In this document: positions 23,100 through 34,369 of the stretch, in pieces
How positions within the stretch are numbered: position 1 is the stretch's first letter
Layout of the letters: the number at the start of each line of letters is the position of its first letter
Origin: Branchipolynoe longqiensis
Taxonomy: Eukaryota > Annelida > Polychaeta > Phyllodocida > Polynoidae
Direction: 5' to 3'
Assembly: GCA_030323885.1 (NCBI GenBank)
Contig: CM059186.1
Span: 167,893,417-167,957,416 of the forward strand
DNA length: 64,000 nucleotides
The notes under the pieces: model-generated
Seen by the model: the letters and a program-made list of their open reading frames with translations, nothing else
What the model was told of the DNA's origin: nothing
Database searches by the model: none
Program-made: the position numbers and the translations under genes

Positions 23100-23450
23100 T
23101 CGCCGCCATTTTGACCCACAGACACCGACATACACCCACACCCACACCCCACCCACGCGCACACCCCACACACACCCTTATCCTGGTACCACGATCCCTG
23201 TGTTCGTCTTCCCAGATCACACGTGATTGCCGCAATTTTGAGCCACAGCCCCCTCAGATACACTCTCTCCTAGCCCCCCACACCCACTCCCTCCTAGGCC
23301 CCCACCCCCACCCACACACTCCCACACCCACTCCCTCCTATCACTCCCACCAACCACACACACTCTCTCCTAGTCCCCAACGCCAACCTCCAACCCACAC
23401 ACTCTCTCCTACTCCCATTCCCCCCTCCTCCTGGCACCGCGTTCGTGGTG
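23100..23450. repeat. CCACAC/CTCCTA-rich low-complexity tract
   Basis: Irregular CACCCACACC units alternate with CACTCCCTCCTA-type units of ~30 bp. Confidence 0.75.
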
Positions 23451-23784
23451 TTCGCCGGCACATATCCGGCGAGCCGTTTTACACAGAGTTTCCGGTGCAT
23501 TTACACGTCGACGACACATAACGCGGAAACATTCAAACGCTGAACTCTACACACCGCCGACCGGCGCCTAAATACCGGCACGCGACCGACTAGGTCGGGA
23601 TGTAAGGGATTTAGGAAGCCCGCGGTGCTGTCAACAACTGGTGTTAGAGCGACGGAGGAGAGCAGGCTGTTTTTTGTTTACACGTACATTTCACACCTCG
23701 CTCACGGCGGGTGGTCGTGGGGGTGGGGGGAGGGGAGGAGTGTCTTAAGGTGTGAACGTGTTTGGCGCGCTCGTTTTCACCTGG

Positions 23785-24350
23785 GTATCTGGTGGTTGCC
23801 TGGTGGTTGCCTGGTGGTTGCCTGGTGGTTGCATGTTGCTTGCCTCGTGGTTGCCTGGTGCTTGCCTGGTGGTTGCCTGGTGGTTGCCTTGTGGTTGCCT
23901 GGTGGTTGCCTGGTGGTTGCCTGGTGGGTGCCTGGTGGTTGCCTGGTGGTTGCCTGATGGTTGCCTGATGGTTGCCTGGTGGTTACCTGACGGGTGCCTG
24001 ATGGTTGCCTGGTGGGTAGTTGCCTGTTGGTTGCCTGTTGGTTGCATGTTGGTTGCCTGTTGGTTGCACTGTGGTTGCATGGTGATTACATGGTGGTTAC
24101 CTGGTCGTTGCCTGCTGGTTGCCTGCTGGTTGGCTGTTAGTTGCCTGGTGGTTGCATGGTGGGTATATTGTGGTTGCCTGGTGTTTGCATGTTGATTCCC
24201 AGTTGGTTGCCTGCTGGTTGCCTGTTGGGTGTATGTTGGTTGTATGTTGGTTGCCTGTTAGTTGCCTGTTGGGTGCCTGTTGGTTGCCTGTTGGGTGCCT
24301 GCTGTTGGTCTGGTGGTTGCCTGGTGGTTGCCTGCTGGCTTCCCATTGTT
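23785..24350. repeat. Decamer minisatellite (TGGTTGCCTG)n
   Basis: Over 50 ten-base units of TGGTTGCCTG/TGGTTGCATG run with few frame breaks. Because 10 is not a multiple of 3, all frames read the same cycling Val/Ala/Trp/Leu/Pro/Gly/Cys peptide; this explains the long apparent ORFs on both strands. Confidence 0.93.
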
Positions 24351-24394
24351 TGCTACCAGGTTACTCATGACAGTTGACAGGGTTGCTCTAGCAC

Positions 24395-24790
24395 CTCCAC
24401 ATCCAAACACACCCCCACTCCGCCCTACTTTCAGCCGTATTGTATAGCTCCACATCATCCCACATCACCCCCACATCCAAACACAACCCCACTCCGCTCT
24501 ACTTCCAGCCGTATTATACAGGCCCACATCAACCCCACATCCACACCCACATCCAAACACAGCCCCACCCCGCCCTACTTCCAGCCATATTGTATAGCCC
24601 CACATCACCCGCACACCCACCCCCACATCCAAACACACCCTCACCCTGCCCTACTTCCAGCCGTATTCTACAGCCCCACATCACCCCCCATATCCACACC
24701 AACATCCACACCCACATCCAAACACCCCCCCACTCCGCCCTAATTACAGTCGTATTCTATAACCCCACATCACCCCCACACCCACTCCCA
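24395..24790. repeat. Tandem repeat, 73-89-bp unit, 5 copies
   Basis: Each unit contains CACATCCAAACACA, CTCCGCCCTACTTCCAGCCGTATT and ends CCCCACATCAC. Length varies through internal CCACATCCACAC slippage. Confidence 0.85.
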
Positions 24791-25330
24791 CAACAACTTC
24801 AAAACAACATCCCCAACCATACACCCACACATCCAATGTGCACACCCAGACACCACACACCCGCACAACCATACACATACTGTCCAAACAACTACACACC
24901 AATGCACCCACTACCCCTCACACCCACACCACACACACGGTCACAACCACATAGACACACCCACATATCCGCACAAGCACACACCCACCTCCCAAATAAG
25001 TACTTACCCACACACCCTCAAATCTACACACCCATACAACCACCCACCTGCTAACACAACACAACCACACATCCACATATCCACACACTGTACACCCACA
25101 CACCCCCACACACCCATCCCTACTCGCACCCCCACACCCCCAACACCCCCCCACACCCACATATACGCATACCCACACACACCATCACCCCCCCCCACAC
25201 ACACCCTACACCAACCACACACCTACCCACCCCTACCTCCACACCCCCATTCGATACACCCACCCACACCACCATACCCGCAGACACCCACACACCCACC
25301 CTCCACCCACCCTCCCCAGCCCCCACACGG
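24790..25330. repeat. CA/CCA-rich low-complexity tract
   Basis: Imperfect CACACCCACACC repeats with no fixed unit; all open frames are compositional. Confidence 0.8.
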
Positions 25331-25554
25331 CTCCCCGACCTGGGCGTCTCGGCAGGGGGCGTTCTACTAATTAGTCTGTTTTATAGTTCTGCCGGTGGCC
25401 GCCCGGTGGCGCTGATGACAGACCCGGCACTCCGCCTGATGATGTCGAGCCTTAATTGTATTGGCAGTCCCGAGCTGCAAATAGATGTTCAACAGGAAGT
25501 GGCTAATATGATTGTGAAAGTGAGCATGGCTTCCCTGAACCCCTCACAGTGGGA

Positions 25555-26490
25555 CGTGGTGTGCGTGTATGTGGGGGGGGGGGCGGTGTCTGGTATGTGT
25601 TGGTGTGTAGATGTGTGCGCGGCTTGTGGTGGTTTGTGTGTAGCATGTGGGTGTGTGGATGTGTGCACGGATTGTGGTATGTAGTGTGTAATGTGTAGTG
25701 TGTGGCTGTGTCCGCTGCTTGTGGTGTGCAACGTGTGATGTGTAGGGTGTGGATGTGTGTGTGGCTTGTGGTGTGTAGTGTGTAGACTGTAGTGGGTGGA
25801 TGTGTGTGTGGATTGTGGTATGTAGTGTGTGGTATGTGGGTGAGGGGATGTGTGCATGTGTGCATGGTGGGTAGCGTGTAGAGTGTAGTGTGTGGATTTG
25901 TGCACGGCTTGTGGTGTGTAGCGGGTAGTATGTAGTGGGTGGATGTGTGTGCGGCTTGCAGTGTGTAGCGTGTAGTGTGTAGCATGTGGGTGTGGGGGGT
26001 GTGGATGTGTGGGCGGATTGTGGTGTCTAGTGTGTGGGAGTGTGGTAGTGTGGGTGGGTGGATGTGTCCGCGGCTTGTGGTGTGTAGCGTGTGGGTGTGT
26101 GGGTGTGTGGATGTGTGCGCGGAGTGTGGTGTGTAATGCATAGAGTGTGGGTGTGTGGATGTGTAAGCAGATTGTGGTGTGTAGTGTATAGAGTGTGGGT
26201 GCGTGGATGTGTAAGCGGATTGTGGTGTGTAGTGTAGGTGTGTGGGCGTGTGGATGTGTGCGCGGCCTGTGGTGTGGAGCCTATGGGAGTGTGGGAGTGT
26301 GGGTGTGTGGATGTGTAAGCGGATTGTGGTGTGTACCATGTAGCATGTGGGTGTGTGGATGTGTGTGCCGTGTGTGGTGTGTAGTGTGTGGATGGGTGCA
26401 CAGAGTGTGGCGTGTAGCGTGTAGTGTATGGTCGTGTTGATGTGTGTGCCCCTTGCAGTGTGCAGTGTGTAGCATGTAGCCTGTGGATGT
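25555..26490. repeat. GT-rich degenerate minisatellite
   Basis: Units combine GTGTGTAGTGTGTGG, ATGTGTGCGCGG and CTTGTGGTGTGTAG in varying order over 900 bp. It is the complementary composition to the CA-rich block that precedes it, so strand asymmetry flips between 25330 and 25555. Confidence 0.88.
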
Positions 26491-26499
26491 GTGGGGGTG

Positions 26500-26870
26500 T
26501 GTATAATCCCCATGTCCCACTATCCCGTGCCGCCATTCATCCAGTCTCCCATTCCTCCTTTCCCCATACCCATTCCCCAATGTCCTTATTCCTCAATATT
26601 CCATTCTTCCATCCTCCATTCCACCATTCCCCATTCCCTCATGATCTATTCCCTCATGCCCCTCTTCCTCCATTCCTACATTCCCCAGTTCCCCATTCCA
26701 TCCATTCTCTGGTTATGTTCATTGCCCCTTACCCTGCGTCCCCCATACCCCTAATTCTGCCTTTGATTCTTCCATTTCCCCATTATCCATTCCGCTATTC
26801 CCTGTCACCCATTATTCGCTCCTTCCCGCCCTTCTCCTTCCCCTTGACTCTTCCCTCTTAATGTCCACCA
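26500..26870. repeat. CCATTCC/CCCAT-rich pyrimidine tract
   Basis: Irregular repetition of CCATTCC(C), CCCCATT and TTCCTCC. No coding signal. Confidence 0.75.
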
Positions 26871-26879
26871 TTTCATCGT

Positions 26880-27360
26880 TAAATGCATCACTGATGAATC
26901 AACGAAATGACACAAACCCAAATGACTCTGTCGCAATCCAGGCACTTAATCAGGAATCCAATAATCTCTGTCAAGGTTTAACTCCGCGTTGGTGTTAACC
27001 TCGTGCCTACTTTCTCATCAGGACTGCCTTAGTTAATTCCAGATGGCTTTTATACGTTATAAACATATCTATTTTTGAGTGAGTGGTACATGGGTGAGGC
27101 AGAGCTAGGCTAGGAAGAAGAGGCCAGGTGGCAGCACCAGGCGAGGCAGAAGGCCTGACCAGTCACTTGAGTAGCTGAGTGGCATTAGTCGTGTCGTGTC
27201 ATTCGGTTCAAATCATGGGTAATTGGTTTGTGGATAACTATACTTGTATAATGAATTATACAGCACCTCCCCGTATGAACCATATAGGCACTAATCTTCT
27301 CCAACTGTCCAACATCGGCATGTTTAAAACCCATGGTGTAATGTCACAAGGCATTGTGAT
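26880..27360. other. No feature recognised
   Basis: Apparently unique sequence with only short meaningless open frames. Confidence 0.5.
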
Positions 27361-27365
27361 AGTTT

Positions 27366-27509
27366 GAAAGGCTGAAAGGCTGAATGGCTGAACGGCTGAA
27401 CGGCTGACATGCTGAAAGGATGAAAGGCTGAACGGCTGAAAGTATGAAAGGCTGAACGGCTGAACGGCTGAAAGGCTGAAAGGCTGAAAGGCTGAAAGGC
27501 TGAAAGGCT
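27366..27509. repeat. Octamer array, 18 units in perfect register
   Basis: Eighteen consecutive 8-bp units of GAAAGGCT and point variants (GAACGGCT, GAATGGCT, GACATGCT, GAAAGTAT) occur with no insertion or deletion. Confidence 0.95.
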
Positions 27510-28480
27510 CGGGCCTCAGCGCTGAATGAAGAGCTTACGCAAATGAAATGATTATTGTTTAAGTAGCTGCCTCAAGAGGCAGAATTGCAACAATGACAGA
27601 ACAAATGCTTTCCCGGTAGCGCCATTAGGTCCAATTGAAAGAAATGTAATAAACACCTACATTCACCAGCTCTCCAGAGTAAGGACTGATTAATCAACCT
27701 CTCCGTAATTAATCATTCACGGAAACAAATAATGTCGCTAATGTTGGCGCGGATGGTGCATTGTTCACAGACAGTGATGTCTGATCGCCATCTTGTGACC
27801 AGCACTTGGATGGGGTACACAGCACGGTGAATGTGTGACACCAAGCACAGTAATATCACTGGGTTCCTTATATTAATTCACTGTCACTGTGCGCAAAGTA
27901 GTGGGTTACTGTCAGGGTGACACTGTCACTGTCACTATCACTGTCACTGGACACTGAAACAAATCATGTTGTCAAAAAGGCTACACTCACTGTCATCCGA
28001 CCATGAGGTTGTTGGCCATATCCACAGAACAAGGAATAATGTCAGTGTACTTTGCATACCCTGTCACTGTCACTGTACACTGAAATATAACCTGTCATAA
28101 ATTGTGTATTACATAGAAGACCACTGACACTGTCAATAAACCGTAAGGTCTTGTCTCTATCCGCTGAATAGAGGATAGAAGTGTCCTGCAGTGGCCCTTC
28201 CTCATGTGTAAGTTCGCTCACTTTTCTTGAATGTCACTTCAATGCAGGTTAATTTCCCAGTAAATGGTCAGAAGATGGTTGGCCCAGATCATGATGTCCT
28301 CGTCGCTAAATTTCCAGTGAAGATGCCAACAATATGGACCAGATTAAGTTGGATTAGGTGGGGGTATACTTTATATCGCATATCTTTGTAGTCTCTTCCA
28401 AGATGGCTGCCATCTGTCTCAGTCACAGTATACCCCAAAACATTACAATATATGTTCCAACATCTGTATAGTGTTACTGT
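27510..28480. other. Intergenic/intronic DNA with CACTGT runs
   Basis: Short CACTGTCACTGTCACT clusters recur around 27890-27955 and 28065-28135. Otherwise I see nothing that can be called. Confidence 0.5.
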
Positions 28481-28564
28481 GATGTTATAATGTACCCTAA
28501 CCAAATAATAACATTAGCCCGATGTTACTTAACGTTATGTGTTAGTTGGGAAATACATAGAAAC

Positions 28565-29007
28565 CAGCCCCAACACGCAGATGCTATTCCTCGCTGTAAC
28601 ACACGGCAATTATTCAGTAGTAAATACATGTCATGTATACGTGATCAATTGACGCTAATCCTTGTTGTACCGATTGCGCACCTTCAGTATTAAATACACA
28701 GCATTCATGCGCAATCAATTGACCCTAATCCGTCGTGAATAAGTAGGCCTACAATTCTTCAGTAGTAAAAACAACAAAATGAGATGGTATTCCTCACTGC
28801 ACCAAACGGTAGTAAATACATAGCACTCGGGCACAATGAATGAATTGACCCTCATCCCCAGTGCACCTGAGAGGCATCCATCTGTACTACATAGTAGAAG
28901 TCACATACACAATTGAGATGATATTCCTTGCTGCAACAAACGGCAATAATTAAATACTAAACACACAACATTCAAACACAGTGAATTGACTCTAACTCCC
29001 AGTGCAC
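28565..29007. repeat. Three diverged repeats flanking the neurexin exon
   Basis: Blocks at ~28582-28660, 28782-28867 and 28917-29007 share GATG.TATTCCT.GCTG, AAACGG, AAATAC and AATTGACCCTAATCCCCAGTGCAC. The last block ends 48 bp from the exon's 5' splice site, inside the downstream intron. Confidence 0.7.
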
Positions 29008-29054
29008 ACTGGTGCACCCGTCCCCTACACACCTAGTGCCCAAAGCCGGCTTAC

Positions 29055-29838
29055 CTTCATTGCACGACTGCCCGATGTAGCCGGTCTCTGCGCAGTCGCA
29101 GATGTAGCGGTTCCAGCCCTCGGCGCATTCACCGCGGTGCATGCAGGGCTGGCTGAGACACTGGGGACCGACGACGCGGCAGTCCTTCACCACCCCGAGC
29201 ACCTCCTGGGCCGCCGCCAGCCCGGCCAGGTCCACCTTCTCTCCGTTAACGATGAGATCCTGCAGGCACCCGACGTACCCCTGCCCGAGCCTCGCCGTCC
29301 ACAGCTCCCGGGGCACACGACCGGGCGGCGGGGCGGCGCCCCCGACGAACAGCGGCCCTTGGAGCCGCAGCTGCCCGCCCGCCCCCGGCGCCTGGTAGCT
29401 GGTGCTGTGGCCGTCAACATCTACGGTACCAGCGCCGCTGCTATGATCCAGCATGACCTTATGCGGCAACCCGTCGGTCAGGCGGATATTACTGCCCTTG
29501 ATCTTCACCACTCCTGCGCCAAGGTCAAGCAGCAGGTACAGGTAACCCTCGACGAGCTCCAATCCGAAGAAGGCGGAGGTTCCGTCGGCGCCGAGGCTGT
29601 ACATGAGCAGCCCATCGGGCTCCGTGGTCCGGAACTGGAACTCGATAGCGCCGGAGTTTGGCGCTCGCCACCCCGGGGCGCGGATGGAGGCGGCCGGGTC
29701 GAGGAAGGTGACGGGTAGTGATTGCACCAGGTCGTCGCACTTGTTGAACAGCACGTCGCCCTGGATGCTGAGTAGGCCGTGGTTGCTGCGCGCCAGGTCC
29801 GTCAGGTCGAGCGTGATGCTGTCAGCCCGGTACACCAC
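29055..29838 (-). CDS. NRXN: Neurexin exon: end of LNS2, LNS3, EGF2
   Basis: This 784-bp internal exon encodes 261 residues plus one base. Neurexin is a presynaptic adhesion receptor whose ectodomain binds neuroligins, LRRTMs and other partners. Residues 1-36 (VVYRADSITLDLTDLARSNHG...FNKC) finish LNS2. Residues ~41-220 form LNS3 (FQFRTTEPDGLLMYS, YLYLLLDLGAGVVKIKG, ELWTARLGQGYVGCLQDL, disulfide C191-C220). Residues 227-259 are an EGF module with six Cys and GWNRYICDC, very close to vertebrate EGF2. The acceptor is CTCCCTCCTCCAG and the donor GTAAGC; phase is 0 in and 1 out, as I know for neurexin. In LNS3 the usual W-H-x-V is DGLPHKV, so the Trp is missing. Order and EGF2 sequence argue against the CASPR/neurexin-IV family. 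Confidence 0.95.
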
Positions 29839-29880
29839 CTGGAGGAGGGAGAGGCAGGGCTTAGAGAGCGGAGATACAGT

Positions 29881-30628
29881 TGGTGGGGAGGTGGGCGGAG
29901 GTGGAGGGAGATGGTGGGAGGTGGAGGGAGGTGGGGGGAGGTCTGGGGAGGTGGAGGGAGGTGATCGGAGGTGGAGGGAGGTGGAGGGAGACGGTCGGAC
30001 GTGGTGGGAGGTGGAGGTAGTGGTGGGAGGTGGAGGGAGTGGTGGGAGGTGGAGGGAGGTGGAGGGAGGTGGAGGGAGATGGTTGGAGGTGGAGGGAGAT
30101 GGTGGGAGGTGGGGGGAGGTGGCGGGAGGTGGAGGGAGATGGTTGGAGGTGGATGGATATGGTGCGAGGTGGAGGGAGGTGGAGGGAGGTGGAGGGAAGT
30201 GGAGGGAGATGGAGGGAGGTGGGGGGGAGGTGGAGGGAGGTGCTGGGAGGTGGAGGGAGATGGTTGGAGGTGGAGGTAGATGGTGGGAGGTGGGGGGATG
30301 TGGTGGGAGGTGGAGGGAGATGGTTGGAGGTGGATGGAGATGGTGCGAGGTGGAGGGAGGTGGAGGGAGGTGGAGGGAGTGGTGGGAGGTGGAGGGAGGT
30401 GGAGGGAGGTGGTGGGAGGTGGAGGGAGATGGTTGGAGGTGGAGGTAGATGGTGGGAGGTGGTGGGAGGTGGCGGGAGGTGGAGGGAGATGGTTGGAGGT
30501 GGATGGAGATGGTGCGAGGTGGAGGGAGGTGGAGGGAGGTGGAGGGAGATGGTTGGAGGTGGAGGTATATGGTGGGAGGTGGAGGGAGATGGTTGGAGGT
30601 GGATGGAGATGGGTGGAGGGTTGGCTGA
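29881..30628 (-). repeat. GGTGGAGGGA decamer array beside the neurexin acceptor
   Basis: About 75 ten-base units (GGTGGAGGGA with GGAGATGGTT and GGATGGAGAT variants) are arranged in larger repeats of >100 bp, e.g. the block with GGATGGAGATGGTGCGAGG recurring near 30330 and 30500. On the transcribed strand sense this is a ~750-nt C/U-rich tract ending about 42 nt before the 3' splice site. Long open frames over it are artefacts. Confidence 0.93.
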
Positions 30629-30659
30629 CAGAGGAGGAAGCATAGACGCAGGGCTTATA

Positions 30660-31715
30660 GAGGGGAGCTAAAGGGGAGGTGTGTGGGGGGATACAGGATG
30701 GGGGGTGGGGAGGCATGTGGGGGCATACATGATGTGGTGGGGGTGTGGGAGGCGTGTGGGGGGATACAGGATGGGGTGGGGGTGTGGCTTAGGTTTGGAG
30801 GGGGGCTGAAACAGATGATTTGTTCATTTGGTCCATAGGTATAGAGCTCTGGCATATTATGCGAATATAAAGGGGCGTAAGGTATGTTCTCTATATTATC
30901 TTATTATTATCATATTGTTATTAACCATTGTTATGTTGTATACTACTCTATGAGTGACGCACCCCTGCAACCGGTGGCACCACCACCGGCCCGACCTCAC
31001 CAATGGCGCGAATATTGTCACTAGCGCCCTGCAATTGTTTTTAACTAGGCCTTTAAATCGACATTCTCACGCAGAATGTGTCTGAGTGTTAGTGGACATA
31101 ACACCCATTGCACTAAGGGAATGGTTCTCCATTTAGTAAACAAATATATGATTAAGCCAAGAGTGAGCAATGTGGCATTGGTGGACGCCATCTTGGTCCT
31201 GCTGACACTCAGCATGATATCGTCAATGGTATTCAATGCATCTGGTGACGCTATGCTACTTATTGTTCTAATGCTCATCCCATTCATGCTGCCATTTTGA
31301 GTTGATAGATTTGAGAGATCGGAGTGAGGGATCCGACATGATGCAAGAACACCCTTCAGAGCAGTTTTTGCAGCTGGGGCAGCTTGTTCATTTCCTTGGA
31401 TACCAGTATACCAGTGTATTTCAGAATTTCCTTTCTTATAATTGGATGGTCTACTTTAGGATTTCCAACCACCGGAAATATGACTTATAAATGGTATAGA
31501 TAAGAAGATTTAAACAAACTTTGTTTGGTCAGAGTTCTTGATGTGGTCTAATGCGATAAAGAATACGTTGGTCTCCACTCTGGAAATTGAGCTGTGATCG
31601 GGAATGTGAATGTGAGTAAGTCACACATGTTAAACATCAAATATTATATTGTACATGTTTTAAATATCCTGAAAGAGCATCATAGCGGTGTTGAAAACAA
31701 TTGTTAATACAGGAA
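30660..31715. other. G-rich stub then unique intron DNA
   Basis: GTGTGGGGGGATACAGGATGG units repeat at ~30680-30790. Beyond this I see unique AT-rich sequence and overlapping short open frames without domains. Confidence 0.5.
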
Positions 31716-31719
31716 TTGT

Positions 31720-32085
31720 TAAAACTGCGTAGTACGTTGAAGCATCATATTTTCAAAACAAAAATAAGTATCTACATTTGGTGTGACATATTGACCTTAG
31801 ATATTGATGCACTTATTAAGCATTTGTTGCCAAATAGAAGGACATAGTGAGGCAGTTGAATAGAACCTGTTACGGTGGAAGCCTATCGTCTCAGAGTTGT
31901 CGCATGTTTGACAACATTAATTTGGTATCTTTGCAGTTCAAATATCTCCAAAGTTGGTGATTTAAAATTAAATGTACTTCAAAGTAAAGTAATGTATATT
32001 ATAACAATTAATTTAATATCTTTATCTCAATAAAGTGACAGAAACTCAAAAGCATCGGACTATCCAACTTTAATTAAGACATACA
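31720..32085. repeat. Interspersed repeat family H, copy 1
   Basis: It shares blocks with 41590-42260 in the same order: GTTAAAACTGC.TAGT, GAAGCATCA, TTTTCAAAAC, CTTCAAAGTAAAGT and GACAGAAACTCAAA.GC. The nature of the element is unknown. Confidence 0.55.
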
Positions 32086-32089
32086 TAGC

Positions 32090-32640
32090 AGATATATACA
32101 ATTTGTAGAAATGTAATAGGTGTTCGGAGAGCGATAATCCCAACTTATCACATGTCATAAATAGGGAGTTGTGATTGGCTTTTCTGGGGGGGGGGGGTGG
32201 AGGCCTCCCCCGGCTCTTCTAATTAGAGGGTTCCCTCCCCCTCACATCCAGAGAATTCCTGCACCACCACTTAAATGTATACGTGAGGTATGAAGTACTT
32301 ATGCAAATATTATTCATGTATGTAATTCTCGCGCTTTGTTATTTACTTGTTGTACAAATACTCCTGTAACTTCCTTTGATATGTTCTTTGGTAGTTTGGG
32401 TTAATGGAGCCTGGAGGCTGGGACTTCTGCTTTCAATCAGTTCCCTAATTCTCCTCATGCCCTCAAAACAGCTGAAGGCTGAGTGGTGGGGGATCCGCAC
32501 TTTCAAACCACCTCAGCTATTTGTATTTAAAGGTGTCTACAAGTATACATTGTCCAGAAGGGATCTAACACCCAAATAACTTGATTTCTGTGATGTACCC
32601 ATGGCTTCATTTAATAAAGTCTGTGTAAACTCGATTATGA
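32090..32640. other. Unique DNA with a G12 run
   Basis: G12 at 32186-32197 is followed by a GGAGGCCTCCCCC inverted motif. There is no gene or repeat that I can support. Confidence 0.45.
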
Positions 32641-32950
32641 CGATATACGCCTATCGCCAGGTGGAGATTGAGGCGGCCATGCCGGCTGGCCGGCTCCTCA
32701 CTCGGCCCGCCGGCTGGTAGCCCGGGACGGGCCGGTACGAGGCGGCTGGGCCGGGCCCTCACTCCGTCCGCCGGATGGTACCCCGGGCGGGCAGGTGTGT
32801 CTGCTGGGTGACTAATCACCCAGTCAGCCTCGATCTGGGGGAGGGTGGTGGCAGGGTATGTCTCCGCCCGTCCCGGGCCCCGGGTCCCGGGCCCCGGTAG
32901 CGTGACGCATGGACGGAGTCGGTCGGGTACCAGGAGAGAGATGGATCACC
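32640..32950. repeat. GC-rich block with CCCGGG/GGCCGG repeats
   Basis: Two diverged units of CCGGCTGG(TA)...CCCGGGACGGGCCGGTAC and a CCCGGGCCCCGGGTCCCGGG run make a GC-rich island-like block at the edge of the GGTACC minisatellite. It is unlikely to be a CpG-island promoter because no exon follows. Confidence 0.55.
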
Positions 32951-32989
32951 GGCCGCCGACTGATACCAGTAGTGACTTCATCCTGGTAC

Positions 32990-34350
32990 ATGTATTGATT
33001 GTACCCTGGTACCGGATAGTGTATGCATCATGGTACATGTAGTGGGTGTACCACTGTACCGGCTAGTGGTCGCATCATGGTAATTGGTACTGGTTGTACC
33101 CTGGTACCGGACACTGTCTGCATCCTGGTAAATGTAATAGTTGTACCATGGGATGGGGTACTGCATGCAACATAGTACTTGGGACTGGATGTACCTGGTA
33201 CCGGGTAATGAGTGCATCCTGCAGCATGTAATGGTTGTACTCTGGTACCGGGTACTGCCTGTATCATTGTACATGTACTGGTTGTACCTGGTATCGGATA
33301 TTGTATGCATCCGGGTACACGTACTGGGTGTACCATGGTACACGGTATTGTATGCATCCTGGTGCATGGTACTGGTTGCACCGTGGTACCACGTACTGCC
33401 TGCTTCCTGGTACAGGTACTGGTTGTACCATGGTACACGTACTGTATACATCCTGGCGCATGGTACTGGTTGCATGGTGGTACCAGGTACTGCTTGCTTT
33501 CTGGTACATGTACTGGTTGGACCTTGGAGTTGGGTATTGTATGCATGCTTGTATTTGGTACTTGTTGCACCCTGGTACCGGAAACTGCCTGCATCTGGTA
33601 CATGTACTGCATGAATCATGGTAATTGGTACTGGGTGTACCTGGTACATGGTAATGTGTGGATCCTGGAGCATGTACTGGTTGTACCCTGGTACCGGGTA
33701 TGGCATGTATCATTTTACATGTAATGGATGTACCCTGGTACCGAGTAATGTCTGTATCACTGTATTTGGTACTGGTTGTACCCTGGTACCGAGAACTGTA
33801 TGCATCCTGGTACACGTATTGGGTGTACCTGATATCCAATACTGTCTGCATCCCGGTACATGTACTAGGTGTACCTCGTATCGGATACTGTATGCACCCT
33901 GGTATATGTGCTGGTTGTGCCATGGTACCCGGTACTGTCTGCATCATGGTGCCTGGTACTGGTTGCACACTGGTACCATGTACTGCCTACTTCCTGGTAC
34001 ATGTACTAGTTGTACCTTGGTACCGGGTACTGTCTGCATTCTTGTACATGCCACTGATTTACCCTGGTATTTTCTGAATTAGTGTACATGGTATTGGGTG
34101 TACCCTGGTACCATGTACTGCCTGGATGCATGTACATGTACTAGATGTACACTGGTACCGGGTAGTGACTGCTCTCTCGTATACTGATTGGTCCATGGTG
34201 CAGGACACTGCCTTGGTCCATGACACTGGATGTACCCTTGTACCAGATCATGTCCGCTCCCTGGTACTGGCTGCCCCGGTATATAGTACTGACTGTACTT
34301 TAGTACGGGCTACTGACTGTACCCTGGTACTGGTACTAGCTGTCCCCTAG
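32990..34350. repeat. Minisatellite, ~48-bp unit, GGTACC-rich
   Basis: About 28 units of a theme CTGGTACCGGGTACTGTCTGCATCCTGGTACATGTACTGGTTGTAC repeat with substitutions and small indels. The recurrent palindromes GGTACC and GTACATGTAC make each unit self-complementary. Open frames on both strands are repeat artefacts. Confidence 0.93.
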
Positions 34351-34369
34351 CACCAAGTACTGACAACCC

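Noticed and set aside
29002..29718. 238-codon plus-strand ORF opposite the neurexin exon
   Set aside because: It is antisense to a clear LNS-EGF coding exon in GC-rich sequence and has no domain of its own.
29603..30716. Long Gly/Trp/Glu-rich (plus) and Pro/Ser/His-rich (minus) ORFs
   Set aside because: They arise from the decamer array; a 10-bp unit keeps all frames open with the same cycling peptide.
33264..33968. 234-codon ORF rich in GTRYQ-type repeats
   Set aside because: Six overlapping frames are open through the GGTACC minisatellite.
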